Source of the DNA: Thermodesulfobacterium geofontis OPF15
GTDB taxonomy: Bacteria; Desulfobacterota; Thermodesulfobacteria; Thermodesulfobacteriales; Thermodesulfobacteriaceae
Direction: 5' to 3'
Length of the DNA: 64,000 bases
Assembly: GCF_000215975.1 (NCBI RefSeq)
Contig: NC_015682.1
Location: 682,001-746,000 of the forward strand
Below, one piece after another: positions 43,069-51,200 of this stretch. The notes under the pieces were generated by a model. That model was given only the letters and a program-made list of their open reading frames with translations, had not been told where the DNA came from and made no database searches. A program made the translations under genes and the position numbers. Positions within the stretch are counted from its first letter, which is position 1. Every line of letters starts with the position of its first letter.

Positions 43069-45357
43069 ATGGGAAAAAAGTTTTTGATAAAATCCATAAT
43101 TTTAGGATTAATAACAAATTTTTTACTTCCTATTCCAGTTATAGGGGAGGAGGTAAAGGAGGAAAAGGTTAAGAAGGCTGAGGAGCTTCCTGAGGTTGTG
43201 GTTACTGGTGAAAAAATTATTACTCCTACCAAAGAAACTGCAGAAACTGTCTTTACAGGAACAGGAATTACTAAAAAGGGAATTGAACTTTCAGGAGAGA
43301 AGGGAAGTAGCAACGTATGGTCTGTCTTAAATTTTTTACCTGGGGTACTTTTTGAAAGCCCTGATCCAACAGGTATATCTTCTACCCAAAGGACTATTAT
43401 CATAAGAGGGGTAAGCGGGTCTTTGGGTACTATGTCTGTTGAGGGGGTTCCTGTTTATGGAGGGAACCCTATTGGTCCAAGGGAGTATATTTTTGATTTA
43501 GACAACCTTGAGACGATCAATGTTTATAAAGGGGTTAGTCCTGTTGACCTTGGGACAGGCGCTGGGACAAGAGGTGGAACGGTTGAGCTAAAACCTAAAT
43601 GGGCAAAAGATAAGTTAGGGTTTGAGTTTAAACAAAGCTTAGGTATGAATGATTATACTAAGACCTATGCAAGGATAGATTCAGGGAAAATAACCCCTTT
43701 AGGAACAAAATTTTCTCTTTCCTATTCTTATACTGAAGCAGACAAATGGAGAGGAAAAGGAGAAATAGGTCCGAGAAATAATGTAAACTTTACTTTTGTT
43801 CAGCCAATAGGAGATAGAATTAACATAAAGTTTTGGGCAAATTATAACGATATTAAGCATCACAAATATGCTTCCCTTTCTTATCAAGATGCTAAAAGGG
43901 ATAGATGGTTAGACTATAATGAAGACTTTACAGGTGATCCCCAAAAAGACTGGTATTATTACAAGTACCAGAAAATCGGATGGACAAACTATGACTATTA
44001 TGGTTTTATAGATGTAAAGTTGTTAGATAGCCTTATGCTTCAATTGAAACCCTATTACAGAGATGAAGAGAAAGATGATTGGAGTGGAAACTCAAGGATA
44101 CCAGGTCCTGGAGGGCAAAGACCAGGATTAACCTGGAGTGGATGGGAGGTTAAAAGAAAGGGAATCTTAACTCAGCTTATTTTTGATTTTAAGTTGGTTA
44201 AAGGTATTTTAGGTTATAATTATGAACGTCAAGAATGGGATGATAGACCTTCAAAAAACTATTGGTTAAACCCTGACGGTAGTTTGACTTTTATTGGATG
44301 GGGTAGGTTTACAAAAAGCATCTCAGATGGCTTTTCTTCAAGTCCTTATTTTAAGCTCTCAGGAAATATTGGTAAATTAAATTGGCAGGGAGGAATAGCA
44401 TATATAAAGAAAAAAGATGGTAAAAGCGAAGGGTACATTACTCAATATAACGGAACAACCCCTTACTTAGTAAGAGAACCGAAACTTGATTATGGTGGGA
44501 GAAGTTATTCTGCCTGGGTTCCTTCCTTTGGTCTTTCTTATGCTTTTAACGATAAGATAGAAGTCTATACAAGCTTTGGCAAAACCTTTCAAACACCTTA
44601 TATGTATATGCCGATAGTAAATCTTTATTACCGTCTCTATAATAAGTTTAAAAAGATGGGTATAACCTTAGATGACCTTTTTAACGATTACAAATGCGAA
44701 GAAACCTATAATTGGGATTTGGGATTAAGATTTAGAACAGAAAAATTTGAGCTATATCCTACTATTTTTTATTCGAAGCATAAGAATTTAAATACCCCAT
44801 TTACCCCGGGATGGAAAGACCCAGATGATCCGACAAAACCTTTAATCGACCCTCAAACTGGAAGACCTGTAAGTTTTAATACTTTCATCGGTAAGGCAAA
44901 AGGTTATGGGTTTGAGCTTGCTTCAACCTTTTATTTAACGGATAAAATTGCCTTTTTCTTTAACCCATCTTATGTGAAGATGAAATATGATGGAGATATT
45001 GTGAGCGGTGGGACGGTTTATCCTGTTGATGGAAAACAGGTAATAGGTGTGCCCGAACGGATGTTAACCACTGGGCTCATAGCAAGGTATAAAGGCTTTG
45101 AAATAACCCCCAGATTTAGGTATGTAGGTAGTTACTATGGAGATTTTGCACGCACTGAAAAGGTTGCAGGATACGAAGTTTTTGATTTCTTAGTTTCTTA
45201 CAACAAAGAGGAGATAAAGAGCCTTAGACTTAAAAACGTAAGATTAAGTCTTGAGATTGATAATCTTTTTGATAGAAGATATATTTTTGGTACCTCAAAT
45301 AGTTATTATCCAGGGGTGCCCTTTACTGTATTTGGCTCAATATCTTTTAGTTTTTAA
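43069..45357 (+). CDS. TonB-dependent outer-membrane receptor
   Basis: 762 residues from the ATG at 43069, which follows the near-perfect AAGGAGGTGATT; an in-frame ATG at 43054 lies upstream of that site. After a signal peptide (about 1-23) comes a TonB-box-like ELPEVVVTG, then a plug domain (VWSVLNFLPGVLF, IIIRGVSG, VDLGTGAGTRGGTVEL) and a 22-strand-type barrel ending FGSISFSF. It imports large ligands using TonB energy. The substrate cannot be read from sequence, but an exported tetrapyrrole methylase follows in the operon, suggesting a tetrapyrrole or metal chelate. No tonB, exbB or exbD is in the window. Confidence 0.92.
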   Translation: MGKKFLIKSIILGLITNFLLPIPVIGEEVKEEKVKKAEELPEVVVTGEKIITPTKETAETVFTGTGITKKGIELSGEKGSSNVWSVLNFLPGVLFESPDPTGISSTQRTIIIRGVSGSLGTMSVEGVPVYGGNPIGPREYIFDLDNLETINVYKGVSPVDLGTGAGTRGGTVELKPKWAKDKLGFEFKQSLGMNDYTKTYARIDSGKITPLGTKFSLSYSYTEADKWRGKGEIGPRNNVNFTFVQPIGDRINIKFWANYNDIKHHKYASLSYQDAKRDRWLDYNEDFTGDPQKDWYYYKYQKIGWTNYDYYGFIDVKLLDSLMLQLKPYYRDEEKDDWSGNSRIPGPGGQRPGLTWSGWEVKRKGILTQLIFDFKLVKGILGYNYERQEWDDRPSKNYWLNPDGSLTFIGWGRFTKSISDGFSSSPYFKLSGNIGKLNWQGGIAYIKKKDGKSEGYITQYNGTTPYLVREPKLDYGGRSYSAWVPSFGLSYAFNDKIEVYTSFGKTFQTPYMYMPIVNLYYRLYNKFKKMGITLDDLFNDYKCEETYNWDLGLRFRTEKFELYPTIFYSKHKNLNTPFTPGWKDPDDPTKPLIDPQTGRPVSFNTFIGKAKGYGFELASTFYLTDKIAFFFNPSYVKMKYDGDIVSGGTVYPVDGKQVIGVPERMLTTGLIARYKGFEITPRFRYVGSYYGDFARTEKVAGYEVFDFLVSYNKEEIKSLRLKNVRLSLEIDNLFDRRYIFGTSNSYYPGVPFTVFGSISFSF

Positions 45358-45371
45358 ATAGGAGGTGGATC

Positions 45372-46193
45372 ATGAAAAAATTCAGAAAAATTTTACTTTT
45401 AAGTCTTTGTTTTTTGGTTTTCAGTTTTTCTATAGCCCAGGCAGAGGGTAAACTTTATCTGGTTAGCACTGGTGTGGGAGACCTTGATAATCTAACTTTA
45501 AGAGCTTATGAGGTTATCAAAAAAGCTGATATCGTTTTTTGCAGTAAGTGGACTTGTGAGAGGGTAAAGGATTTGATCAAAGGAAAAGAAGTTTATGACG
45601 CAGGGTTTGGAATTTTTCATCTCTTTTATCGAAAAGACAAAGAAACCCCTTCGTCTGAGATAAAAGCTCATGAGTTTAACATAGAAGAAAAAAAGAAAGA
45701 GCTTGAAAAGATAACCAAGATAATAAGAGAGGCGGTAAAACAAGGTAAAATTGTAGCTGTACTTGAAGACGGAGACCCAACCATTTATGGTCCTCACATC
45801 TGGTATATGGAGGCTTTTAAAGATCTTAATCCAGAAATTATACCTGGTGTAAGCTGTTTTAACGCCGCAAACGCAGCCATAAAAAGAAGTATTACCGGAG
45901 GAAGGGCAAAAAGTGTAACCCTTGCTTCTGGTTTTTCTGAGCTTGAAAGCCTTGCTAAAACAGGAACTAACCTTGTTATTTTTACCATGAGAATAAAAGA
46001 TATCACAAAAGTTTTAAAAAAGATTGAAAAATATTATTCACCTAAGACCAAAGTAATTTTTATGCTTTATGCAGGCTATAAAGATAAGGAAAGAGTTATA
46101 ACGGGAACCTTTGAAGACATTTACGAAAAAATTAAAAATATCCAACTACCTTTTGAATACTTAGTTTATGTGGGGGACTTTGGTGAAATCTAA
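45372..46193 (+). CDS. Tetrapyrrole (corrin/porphyrin) methylase family protein with a Sec signal peptide
   Basis: 273 residues. Residues 1-24 are a classic signal peptide: basic MKKFRK, a hydrophobic core and an IAQA cleavage site. The methylase fold starts immediately after: KLYLVSTGVGDLDNLTLRA is the SAM-binding opening of the CobA/CbiF family, followed by VAVLEDGDPTIYGP and EIIPGVSCFNAANAA, both family motifs. ATG at 45372 has AGGAGG 7 bases upstream, and no ATG, GTG or TTG start lies between the signal and the domain. Members are normally cytoplasmic because they need SAM. It sits 14 bases behind the TonB receptor. Periplasmic localisation is strongly predicted; catalytic activity there is open. 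See findings. Confidence 0.85.
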   Translation: MKKFRKILLLSLCFLVFSFSIAQAEGKLYLVSTGVGDLDNLTLRAYEVIKKADIVFCSKWTCERVKDLIKGKEVYDAGFGIFHLFYRKDKETPSSEIKAHEFNIEEKKKELEKITKIIREAVKQGKIVAVLEDGDPTIYGPHIWYMEAFKDLNPEIIPGVSCFNAANAAIKRSITGGRAKSVTLASGFSELESLAKTGTNLVIFTMRIKDITKVLKKIEKYYSPKTKVIFMLYAGYKDKERVITGTFEDIYEKIKNIQLPFEYLVYVGDFGEI

Positions 46194-47526
46194 TGAGTTA
46201 GCAGAGCTGAAAAATAATTCTATTTCTGAAAAAGAGAGCTTTAGGTTAATAAGGGAGATCGGGCTTTTCCCTGCTGTTATGCTTGTTGTAGGAAACACTA
46301 TAGGAACAGGAATCTTTACCACTTCTGGGTTTGTCATAAAGGAGCTTAAAGACCCAGGGGCTCTTCTTTTGGTATGGATTTTGGGAGGTTTGATTGCTCT
46401 TTTTGGAGCTATTAGTTATGCTGAACTTGGGAAGATGTTTCCTCGGGCAGGGGGAGAGTATACTTTTTTAAGAGAAAGCTTTGGTGAAGTTTTTGGATTT
46501 CTTGCTGGATGGATTTCGCTTATCGTTGGTTTTTCAGCCCCTATCGCAGCAACTGCTATTGCTTTCTCAAAATACTTTTTAGAACTTTTCCATTTGCAAA
46601 CCTTTGAGGTAACTTCTAAACTTTTAGCTATTTTAGTAATTTTATTTCTTTCCTTTGTTCATACGCAAAAAATTAAGATTGGTGCTAATTTTCAAGCAGG
46701 GATTACTCTCTTTAAAATCTTTTTTCTTTTTGCTTTTATCTTTTTGGGGTTTTTATGCATTAAAGAAAATTTAAACACCCTTGGGATGAAAAGTTTAATT
46801 CCTAAAAAAGAAACTATTTTAAGTTTAAACTTTCCTGTTTCCCTTATTTATGTGATGTATGCTTATAGTGGGTGGAATGCTGCAACTTATGTAGGAGAAG
46901 AAATTAAGAATCCTCAGAGAAACATCCCTTTAGCCCTTTTGTTAGGAGTTTTGTTAGTGGTGGTTTTGTATGTTGGGATAAATATTCTTTATGTTAGAGC
47001 CCTTTCTGTTGAAGAGATGTCTGGGGTTGTAGAGATAGGAGCTAAGACTGCAGAAAAGATTTTTGGAGGAAAGCTATCTTTTCTTTTTACTGCGGGAATT
47101 ACTTTGGGGCTTCTTTCGGTTTTAAGTGCTATGATAATTGCTGGACCAAGAGTATATTACGCCATGGCAAGGGATGGGGTATTTTTTAAAGTATTCTCAA
47201 GGGTTCATCCAGAAAAGAAAACGCCGATTTTTTCAATCCTTCTTCAGGCAATGATTGCCATTTTTATGGTTTTAACCTCAACCTTTGAAGCCCTTCTTCT
47301 TTATATAGGTTTTACTTTGTCTTTGTGCGCAAGTTTAACGGTTTTAGGTTTTATGAAGCTTAAAAAGAAGTTTATTTTTCCAGCCTTTGCTTTTATTTTA
47401 GCTAATCTTTGGATGATGATTTTTGCCATCTTAACTAAACCTTTAACCCTTTTGGCAGGTTTTTTAACTATTTTAGCAGGTTTTGTTTTATATCAGTTTA
47501 AGTTTAATCAAAAATTAAAAATTTAA
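46183..47526 (+). CDS. APC-superfamily amino acid/polyamine permease
   Basis: 447 residues from the GTG at 46183, chosen for the GGGGG 6 bases upstream; an in-frame ATG at 46168 lacks a ribosome site. The family opening VMLVVGNTIGTGIF is followed by about 12 membrane helices, with FPRAGGEYTFLRESFG and YSGWNAATYVGEEIKNPQRNIP. It probably moves an amino acid or related amine across the inner membrane. The start overlaps the methylase end by 11 bases, so it is in the same operon. A role linked to SAM or methionine handling is only conceivable. Confidence 0.9.
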   Translation: MKSNELAELKNNSISEKESFRLIREIGLFPAVMLVVGNTIGTGIFTTSGFVIKELKDPGALLLVWILGGLIALFGAISYAELGKMFPRAGGEYTFLRESFGEVFGFLAGWISLIVGFSAPIAATAIAFSKYFLELFHLQTFEVTSKLLAILVILFLSFVHTQKIKIGANFQAGITLFKIFFLFAFIFLGFLCIKENLNTLGMKSLIPKKETILSLNFPVSLIYVMYAYSGWNAATYVGEEIKNPQRNIPLALLLGVLLVVVLYVGINILYVRALSVEEMSGVVEIGAKTAEKIFGGKLSFLFTAGITLGLLSVLSAMIIAGPRVYYAMARDGVFFKVFSRVHPEKKTPIFSILLQAMIAIFMVLTSTFEALLLYIGFTLSLCASLTVLGFMKLKKKFIFPAFAFILANLWMMIFAILTKPLTLLAGFLTILAGFVLYQFKFNQKLKI

Positions 47527-47537
47527 GGAGGTTAGCT

Positions 47538-48251
47538 ATGAAAAGGGCAGGATTAATTTTATTTTTAGTTTTAATTATGTTTTTATTTGCAACCCCGGGT
47601 TTTTCTCATATACTTTGGATAGAAGAGACTAACGGTAAGTTTAAAGTTTTTTGGGGACATATCGGTAAACCAGAGTTTTATGACCCAAAAAATATAAAAG
47701 AGATTAAAGGTTTTGATAAAAAGGGGAAATCTATAAAGCTTAAAAAAGAAGTAGTTGATAACCAACTTATTCTTTTAGCTGAGAAAAAGCCATCTTTAAT
47801 TCTTGCTTCCATGGAAGGTGTTTATTTGGTTACTACTCCAGAAGGTAAAAAAAGGATGGATAAGACCGAAGCTCAGAAGCAAGGATTACAAGTAATAGAA
47901 AGTTTTTATGCCCTTCAATCCACCAAGGCTATTTTTGAAGATTCAGTGCTCTTAAAGAAACCTTTAGGGCTAACGCTTGATCCGATCTTTGTGGAAACTC
48001 CATATAAAGGAAAGGATGAGGTGGCGGTTAAGGTTTTATATGAAGGAAAGCCAGCTGAAGGCGTAATCATTTTTAATCCGTATCATAAAGAGTTAGCTAA
48101 AACAGATACCAAAGGAATGGCAAGGATAAAGGTTGAAGACCTTAAGATGAAAGAAGGATATTATGCCTTGGTGTGTTTTTATAAAGTTAAGATTTCAGAC
48201 CCAAAAGCTGAGTATTTATGGCTTATAACCTCTTTAACCTGGCAGAGATAG
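47538..48251 (+). CDS. DUF4198 (NikK-like) periplasmic protein
   Basis: 237 residues. Signal peptide to about residue 23 (PGFSH). The mature start HILWIEE and the C-terminal LDPIFVETPYKGKDEVAVKVLYEGKPAEG, then the TDTKGMARIKV carboxypeptidase-regulatory-like fold, match DUF4198. Such proteins are the NikK or similar periplasmic partners of nickel and cobalt ECF transporters and also occur next to TonB receptors. A His directly at the mature N-terminus could bind metal. It is 11 bases after the permease and leads into the NikL-like gene. Confidence 0.82.
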   Translation: MKRAGLILFLVLIMFLFATPGFSHILWIEETNGKFKVFWGHIGKPEFYDPKNIKEIKGFDKKGKSIKLKKEVVDNQLILLAEKKPSLILASMEGVYLVTTPEGKKRMDKTEAQKQGLQVIESFYALQSTKAIFEDSVLLKKPLGLTLDPIFVETPYKGKDEVAVKVLYEGKPAEGVIIFNPYHKELAKTDTKGMARIKVEDLKMKEGYYALVCFYKVKISDPKAEYLWLITSLTWQR

Positions 48252-48273
48252 ATTTTTGTTGAGGAGATAAAAA

Positions 48274-48723
48274 TTGAAAAAAGGTCTCTTTTTATTGTTT
48301 TTAATAGGGCTATGTTTTTCGAAGACACTTTTTGCTCATGAGGTTAATTATCAGGTAAAGGGGGCTCAGGGGGTTTGTGTTAGTTTCTTTTTTGCAGGTG
48401 GAGAGCCAATGGATTATGCAGAAATAGAAGTTTATGCACCCGGGGAAAAGATACCTTTTCAGAAGGCAAGAACTGACAGAAACGGAATTTTTTGCTTTAT
48501 GCCTGATAAAAAGGGTGTTTGGAAAGTTATAGCTAAGGGAGAAACAGAGCATGGACTACATGGAGCAGAGGTTGAGGTGAAGGTTAAAGAAGATTTAAGC
48601 ATTGAGGGGTTTAAAAAGCCTCTCGTTGCTACTTATACCAAGGTTTTTATCGCCTTTGGGATTGTTGGATGGCTTATCGGATTAGCAGGTATTTATTTAT
48701 TTTTGAAAGAAAAGAAGAAATAA
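48274..48723 (+). CDS. NikL-like membrane-anchored periplasmic protein
   Basis: 149 residues from a TTG start behind GAGGAG. The signal peptide ends FA before HEVNYQV. The middle is a small beta-sandwich domain with GGEPMDYAEIEVYAPGE and TDRNGIFCFMP. One C-terminal membrane helix (about 124-144) ends in KEKKK. This is the layout of NikL-type partners of NikK in nickel uptake systems; again the mature chain begins with His. No NikMNQO genes are near. Confidence 0.8.
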   Translation: MKKGLFLLFLIGLCFSKTLFAHEVNYQVKGAQGVCVSFFFAGGEPMDYAEIEVYAPGEKIPFQKARTDRNGIFCFMPDKKGVWKVIAKGETEHGLHGAEVEVKVKEDLSIEGFKKPLVATYTKVFIAFGIVGWLIGLAGIYLFLKEKKK

Positions 48724-49026
48724 CTGATATTACCTTTAATAACACACAAAATAAGTAGGTTCTTGGTTTTTCTTATTACTGATGGGAAAGCAAATGTTTC
48801 TTTAACTGGAAAGCCTGTTTTTGAAGAACTTCAGAGTCTTTGTAATCTTTTAAGTGGTATTTCTTCTGCCGATTTTGTAGTTATAGATACAGAAAAGAAA
48901 AATAAGTTTATAAGGATGGATATTGCTTTTAAGATTGCAGAATGGCTTAATGCAAGGTATTATTTAATTGAAGATTTAAAAGCAGATAGTCTTTTAGCTA
49001 TTGCAAGGGCTTATAAGAATATATAA
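48724..49026 (+). pseudogene. C-terminal fragment of a ChlD/BchD-type chelatase VWA domain
   Basis: The frame is open directly from the NikL stop at 48723, and a start TTG at 48763 gives 87 codons. VFLITDGKANVSL, VVIDTEKKNKFIRMD and ARYYLIEDLKADSLL are the last strands and helices of the VWA domain of magnesium or cobalt chelatase D subunits, normally 600-plus residues. The match seems to extend upstream of the TTG, where no start codon or good ribosome site exists. I read it as the 3' stump of a deleted gene; expression of a stand-alone 87-residue protein cannot be excluded. Confidence 0.7.
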
Positions 49027-49045
49027 ATTATGGGAGGGTGAGAAT

Positions 49046-49612
49046 ATGCCATTTCCAAGAACTTGGAGTGAAGAATTAATAGCTGAATGGTTACAATTAA
49101 GAGGTTATTTAGTAGAAATTGGAATTCCTATAAGTTCTCCTAAGGCAGGAGGTAGAAATGAGGCTGATGTAGTTGATGCAAAATTTAGAGATGGTATTTT
49201 AGAAATCATTCATGTAGAAGTTGGTACTCTACCTGGAGGAGCTGAGCAAAGTAAAGAAACTTTTCGAAAGAAATTTTCGGAGGAGGTTCGAGATAGTATA
49301 GTTAATTATTTTGCACAAAGACTTGAGATTAAAACTTTTGAGAATGTTAATTATAAAGGTATATGTGTACTTGTATATGCTTCCAGACCTACTTTAGAGG
49401 CTCTTTTAAATTTTGTTAAAGAAACTAAAAAAGAGGTCGAAATTAAGGAATTATCCGAATTTATAAAAGATGAAATTATTCCAACTATTCAAAATTGGAA
49501 AAAACATCCTCCACATAGTCCCAAAACGCGAGGAAAAGAGATCACTTTACCAGAAAGCCATTGGTTATTGCAATTGATAGATTATTTAGACAGGAAGCAG
49601 TTACTAAAATAA
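49046..49612 (+). CDS. Hypothetical protein, possible PD-(D/E)xK nuclease fold
   Basis: 188 residues from the ATG at 49046 (GGGAGGGTG upstream). WSEELIAEWLQLRGYLVE, then RNEADVVDAKF and LEIIHVEVG, follow the alpha-beta-beta order of PD-(D/E)xK nucleases (E...D...ExV), but the catalytic Lys is replaced: EVG in place of ExK. No partner methylase is nearby. It lies just behind the chelatase stump, breaking the metal-gene theme, and may mark the insertion or deletion that truncated that gene. The family assignment is tentative. Confidence 0.5.
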   Translation: MPFPRTWSEELIAEWLQLRGYLVEIGIPISSPKAGGRNEADVVDAKFRDGILEIIHVEVGTLPGGAEQSKETFRKKFSEEVRDSIVNYFAQRLEIKTFENVNYKGICVLVYASRPTLEALLNFVKETKKEVEIKELSEFIKDEIIPTIQNWKKHPPHSPKTRGKEITLPESHWLLQLIDYLDRKQLLK

Positions 49613-49618
49613 AAAGCC

Positions 49619-50455
49619 ATGATAAAAGTTGAAGGGCTTGTTAAACATTATGGGAAGATAAAGGCGGTTGATGGGATAAGTTTTGAGATAAAACAAGGCG
49701 AAATATTTGGACTCCTTGGTCCAAATGGAGCAGGGAAAACAACTACAGTAAAGATTTTGACTACTTTAACCAAACCTGATGCTGGAAAATGTTTTATCAA
49801 CGGTTTTGATGTTATAAAAGAGCCTTATGAAATTAAAAAATTTATCGGGGTTGTTCCACAGGAAAACAACTTAGATAGAGACTTAACGGTTTACGAAAAT
49901 CTTTTTATTTATGGAAAACTTCATAAAGTAAAGGATTTAAAGGTCAAGATCAAAAACTTATTAGAGATGATGGGACTTTGGGAAAGGAAAGATACATTGG
50001 TTTCTAAGCTTTCAGGTGGTATGCAAAGAAGACTTCTTCTTGCAAGGGCTTTACTTTCAGACCCGAAGGTTTTATTTTTAGATGAGCCTTCTATAGGTCT
50101 TGACCCTCAGATAAGAAGACACCTTTGGGAAATAATAAAAAAGGCAAAAGCAGAAGGAAAAACAATTTTTCTCACTACTCACTATATAGAAGAAGCAGAA
50201 TCACTTTGTGATAGAGTTGGGATTTTATCTAAGGGAAAGCTTATTGCCTTTGGTGCCCCTTCTGAACTTAAAAAATCTGTCGGGAATTTTACAGTAGAAT
50301 ATTATATGGACAAAGAAGGAAGTATAAAGCTTTGGATGTTTAAAACCAAAGAAGAAGCCTATGAATTTGCTAAGAAAAATGATCTTCCTTTAGTTATAAG
50401 GGAGACTAACTTAGAGGATGTGTTTATTAAGCTTACAGGAGAAAGAATAGAATAA
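49619..50455 (+). CDS. ABC transporter ATP-binding protein (ABC-2/DrrA type)
   Basis: 278 residues. Walker A is GPNGAGKTTT, the Q-loop GVVPQENNLD, the signature KLSGGMQRRLLLARAL, Walker B VLFLDEPSIGLDP and the switch TTHYIEEAE. The C-terminal extension after residue 215 is typical of DrrA/NatA exporters. It energises the permease whose start overlaps its stop by one base. Substrate unknown; the location hints at an exported metal ligand or modified product. Confidence 0.92.
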   Translation: MIKVEGLVKHYGKIKAVDGISFEIKQGEIFGLLGPNGAGKTTTVKILTTLTKPDAGKCFINGFDVIKEPYEIKKFIGVVPQENNLDRDLTVYENLFIYGKLHKVKDLKVKIKNLLEMMGLWERKDTLVSKLSGGMQRRLLLARALLSDPKVLFLDEPSIGLDPQIRRHLWEIIKKAKAEGKTIFLTTHYIEEAESLCDRVGILSKGKLIAFGAPSELKKSVGNFTVEYYMDKEGSIKLWMFKTKEEAYEFAKKNDLPLVIRETNLEDVFIKLTGERIE

Positions 50456-51192
50456 TGGACTGGTATCCTGTATTATTAAGAGAACTTATAATTTTTAAAA
50501 GAAGGCTTTTAAAATTTGGATATCTTTTGTCTGCAATGATGCTTCCTATAATTTATTTTGTGGTTTTTGGACTTGGTCTTGGAAGGATGGTTCAGATAGG
50601 AGGTAAAAGCTATCTTAGTTTTCTTATTCCAGGACTTGTTGCAATGACTTCAATGACAAACTCTTATACCTGGATTGCAAATTCTTTAAATCTCAATCGC
50701 CTTTATTTTAAAACCTTTCAAGTGCTTTATTTAGCTCCTATTTCTTATAGTGCTATAATTATCGGAGAAGTACTTGCAGGGATGATAAAAGGGCTTTTTG
50801 CTGCAAGTTTAATTATTGCAGTTGGATTTTTAACCTGTCCTAATTTTGGTTTAACCTTACCTTTTATAGTAGCTCTTTTTCTAAACTGTTTTTTGTTTGC
50901 AAGCCTTGGTTTTGTAGTAGGCATGTTAAGTAAAGGGCATGAAGAAACTGCAACCTATTCTAATTTTTTTATTTTACCGATGGGATTTTTCTGCGGAACC
51001 TTTTTTCCCATAGAGCGTATTCCTGATTTTTTAAAACCTATAGTTTATCTTTTCCCACTTACTTATACCAATATTCTTATAAGAAAAGAAGTTTTTGATA
51101 ATATTGCTTTAATCTCTATTTTAGTGCTTATTTTTTATAGTTTTATTTTATTTGGCTTAGGTCTTAGAACTCTCAAAAATTATAGTGAGTAA
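50455..51192 (+). CDS. ABC-2 type transporter permease
   Basis: 245 residues with six hydrophobic helices. Family marks are the amphipathic start LLRELIIFKRR, YFVVFGLGLGRM, the SYLSFLIPGLVAMTS segment and GFFCGTFFPIERIPDFLKPI. Together with the preceding ATPase it forms a two-gene exporter of the DrrAB/NodIJ type. It ends the plus-strand run from the TonB receptor. Confidence 0.9.
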   Translation: MDWYPVLLRELIIFKRRLLKFGYLLSAMMLPIIYFVVFGLGLGRMVQIGGKSYLSFLIPGLVAMTSMTNSYTWIANSLNLNRLYFKTFQVLYLAPISYSAIIIGEVLAGMIKGLFAASLIIAVGFLTCPNFGLTLPFIVALFLNCFLFASLGFVVGMLSKGHEETATYSNFFILPMGFFCGTFFPIERIPDFLKPIVYLFPLTYTNILIRKEVFDNIALISILVLIFYSFILFGLGLRTLKNYSE

Positions 51193-51200
51193 GCCTTTAA

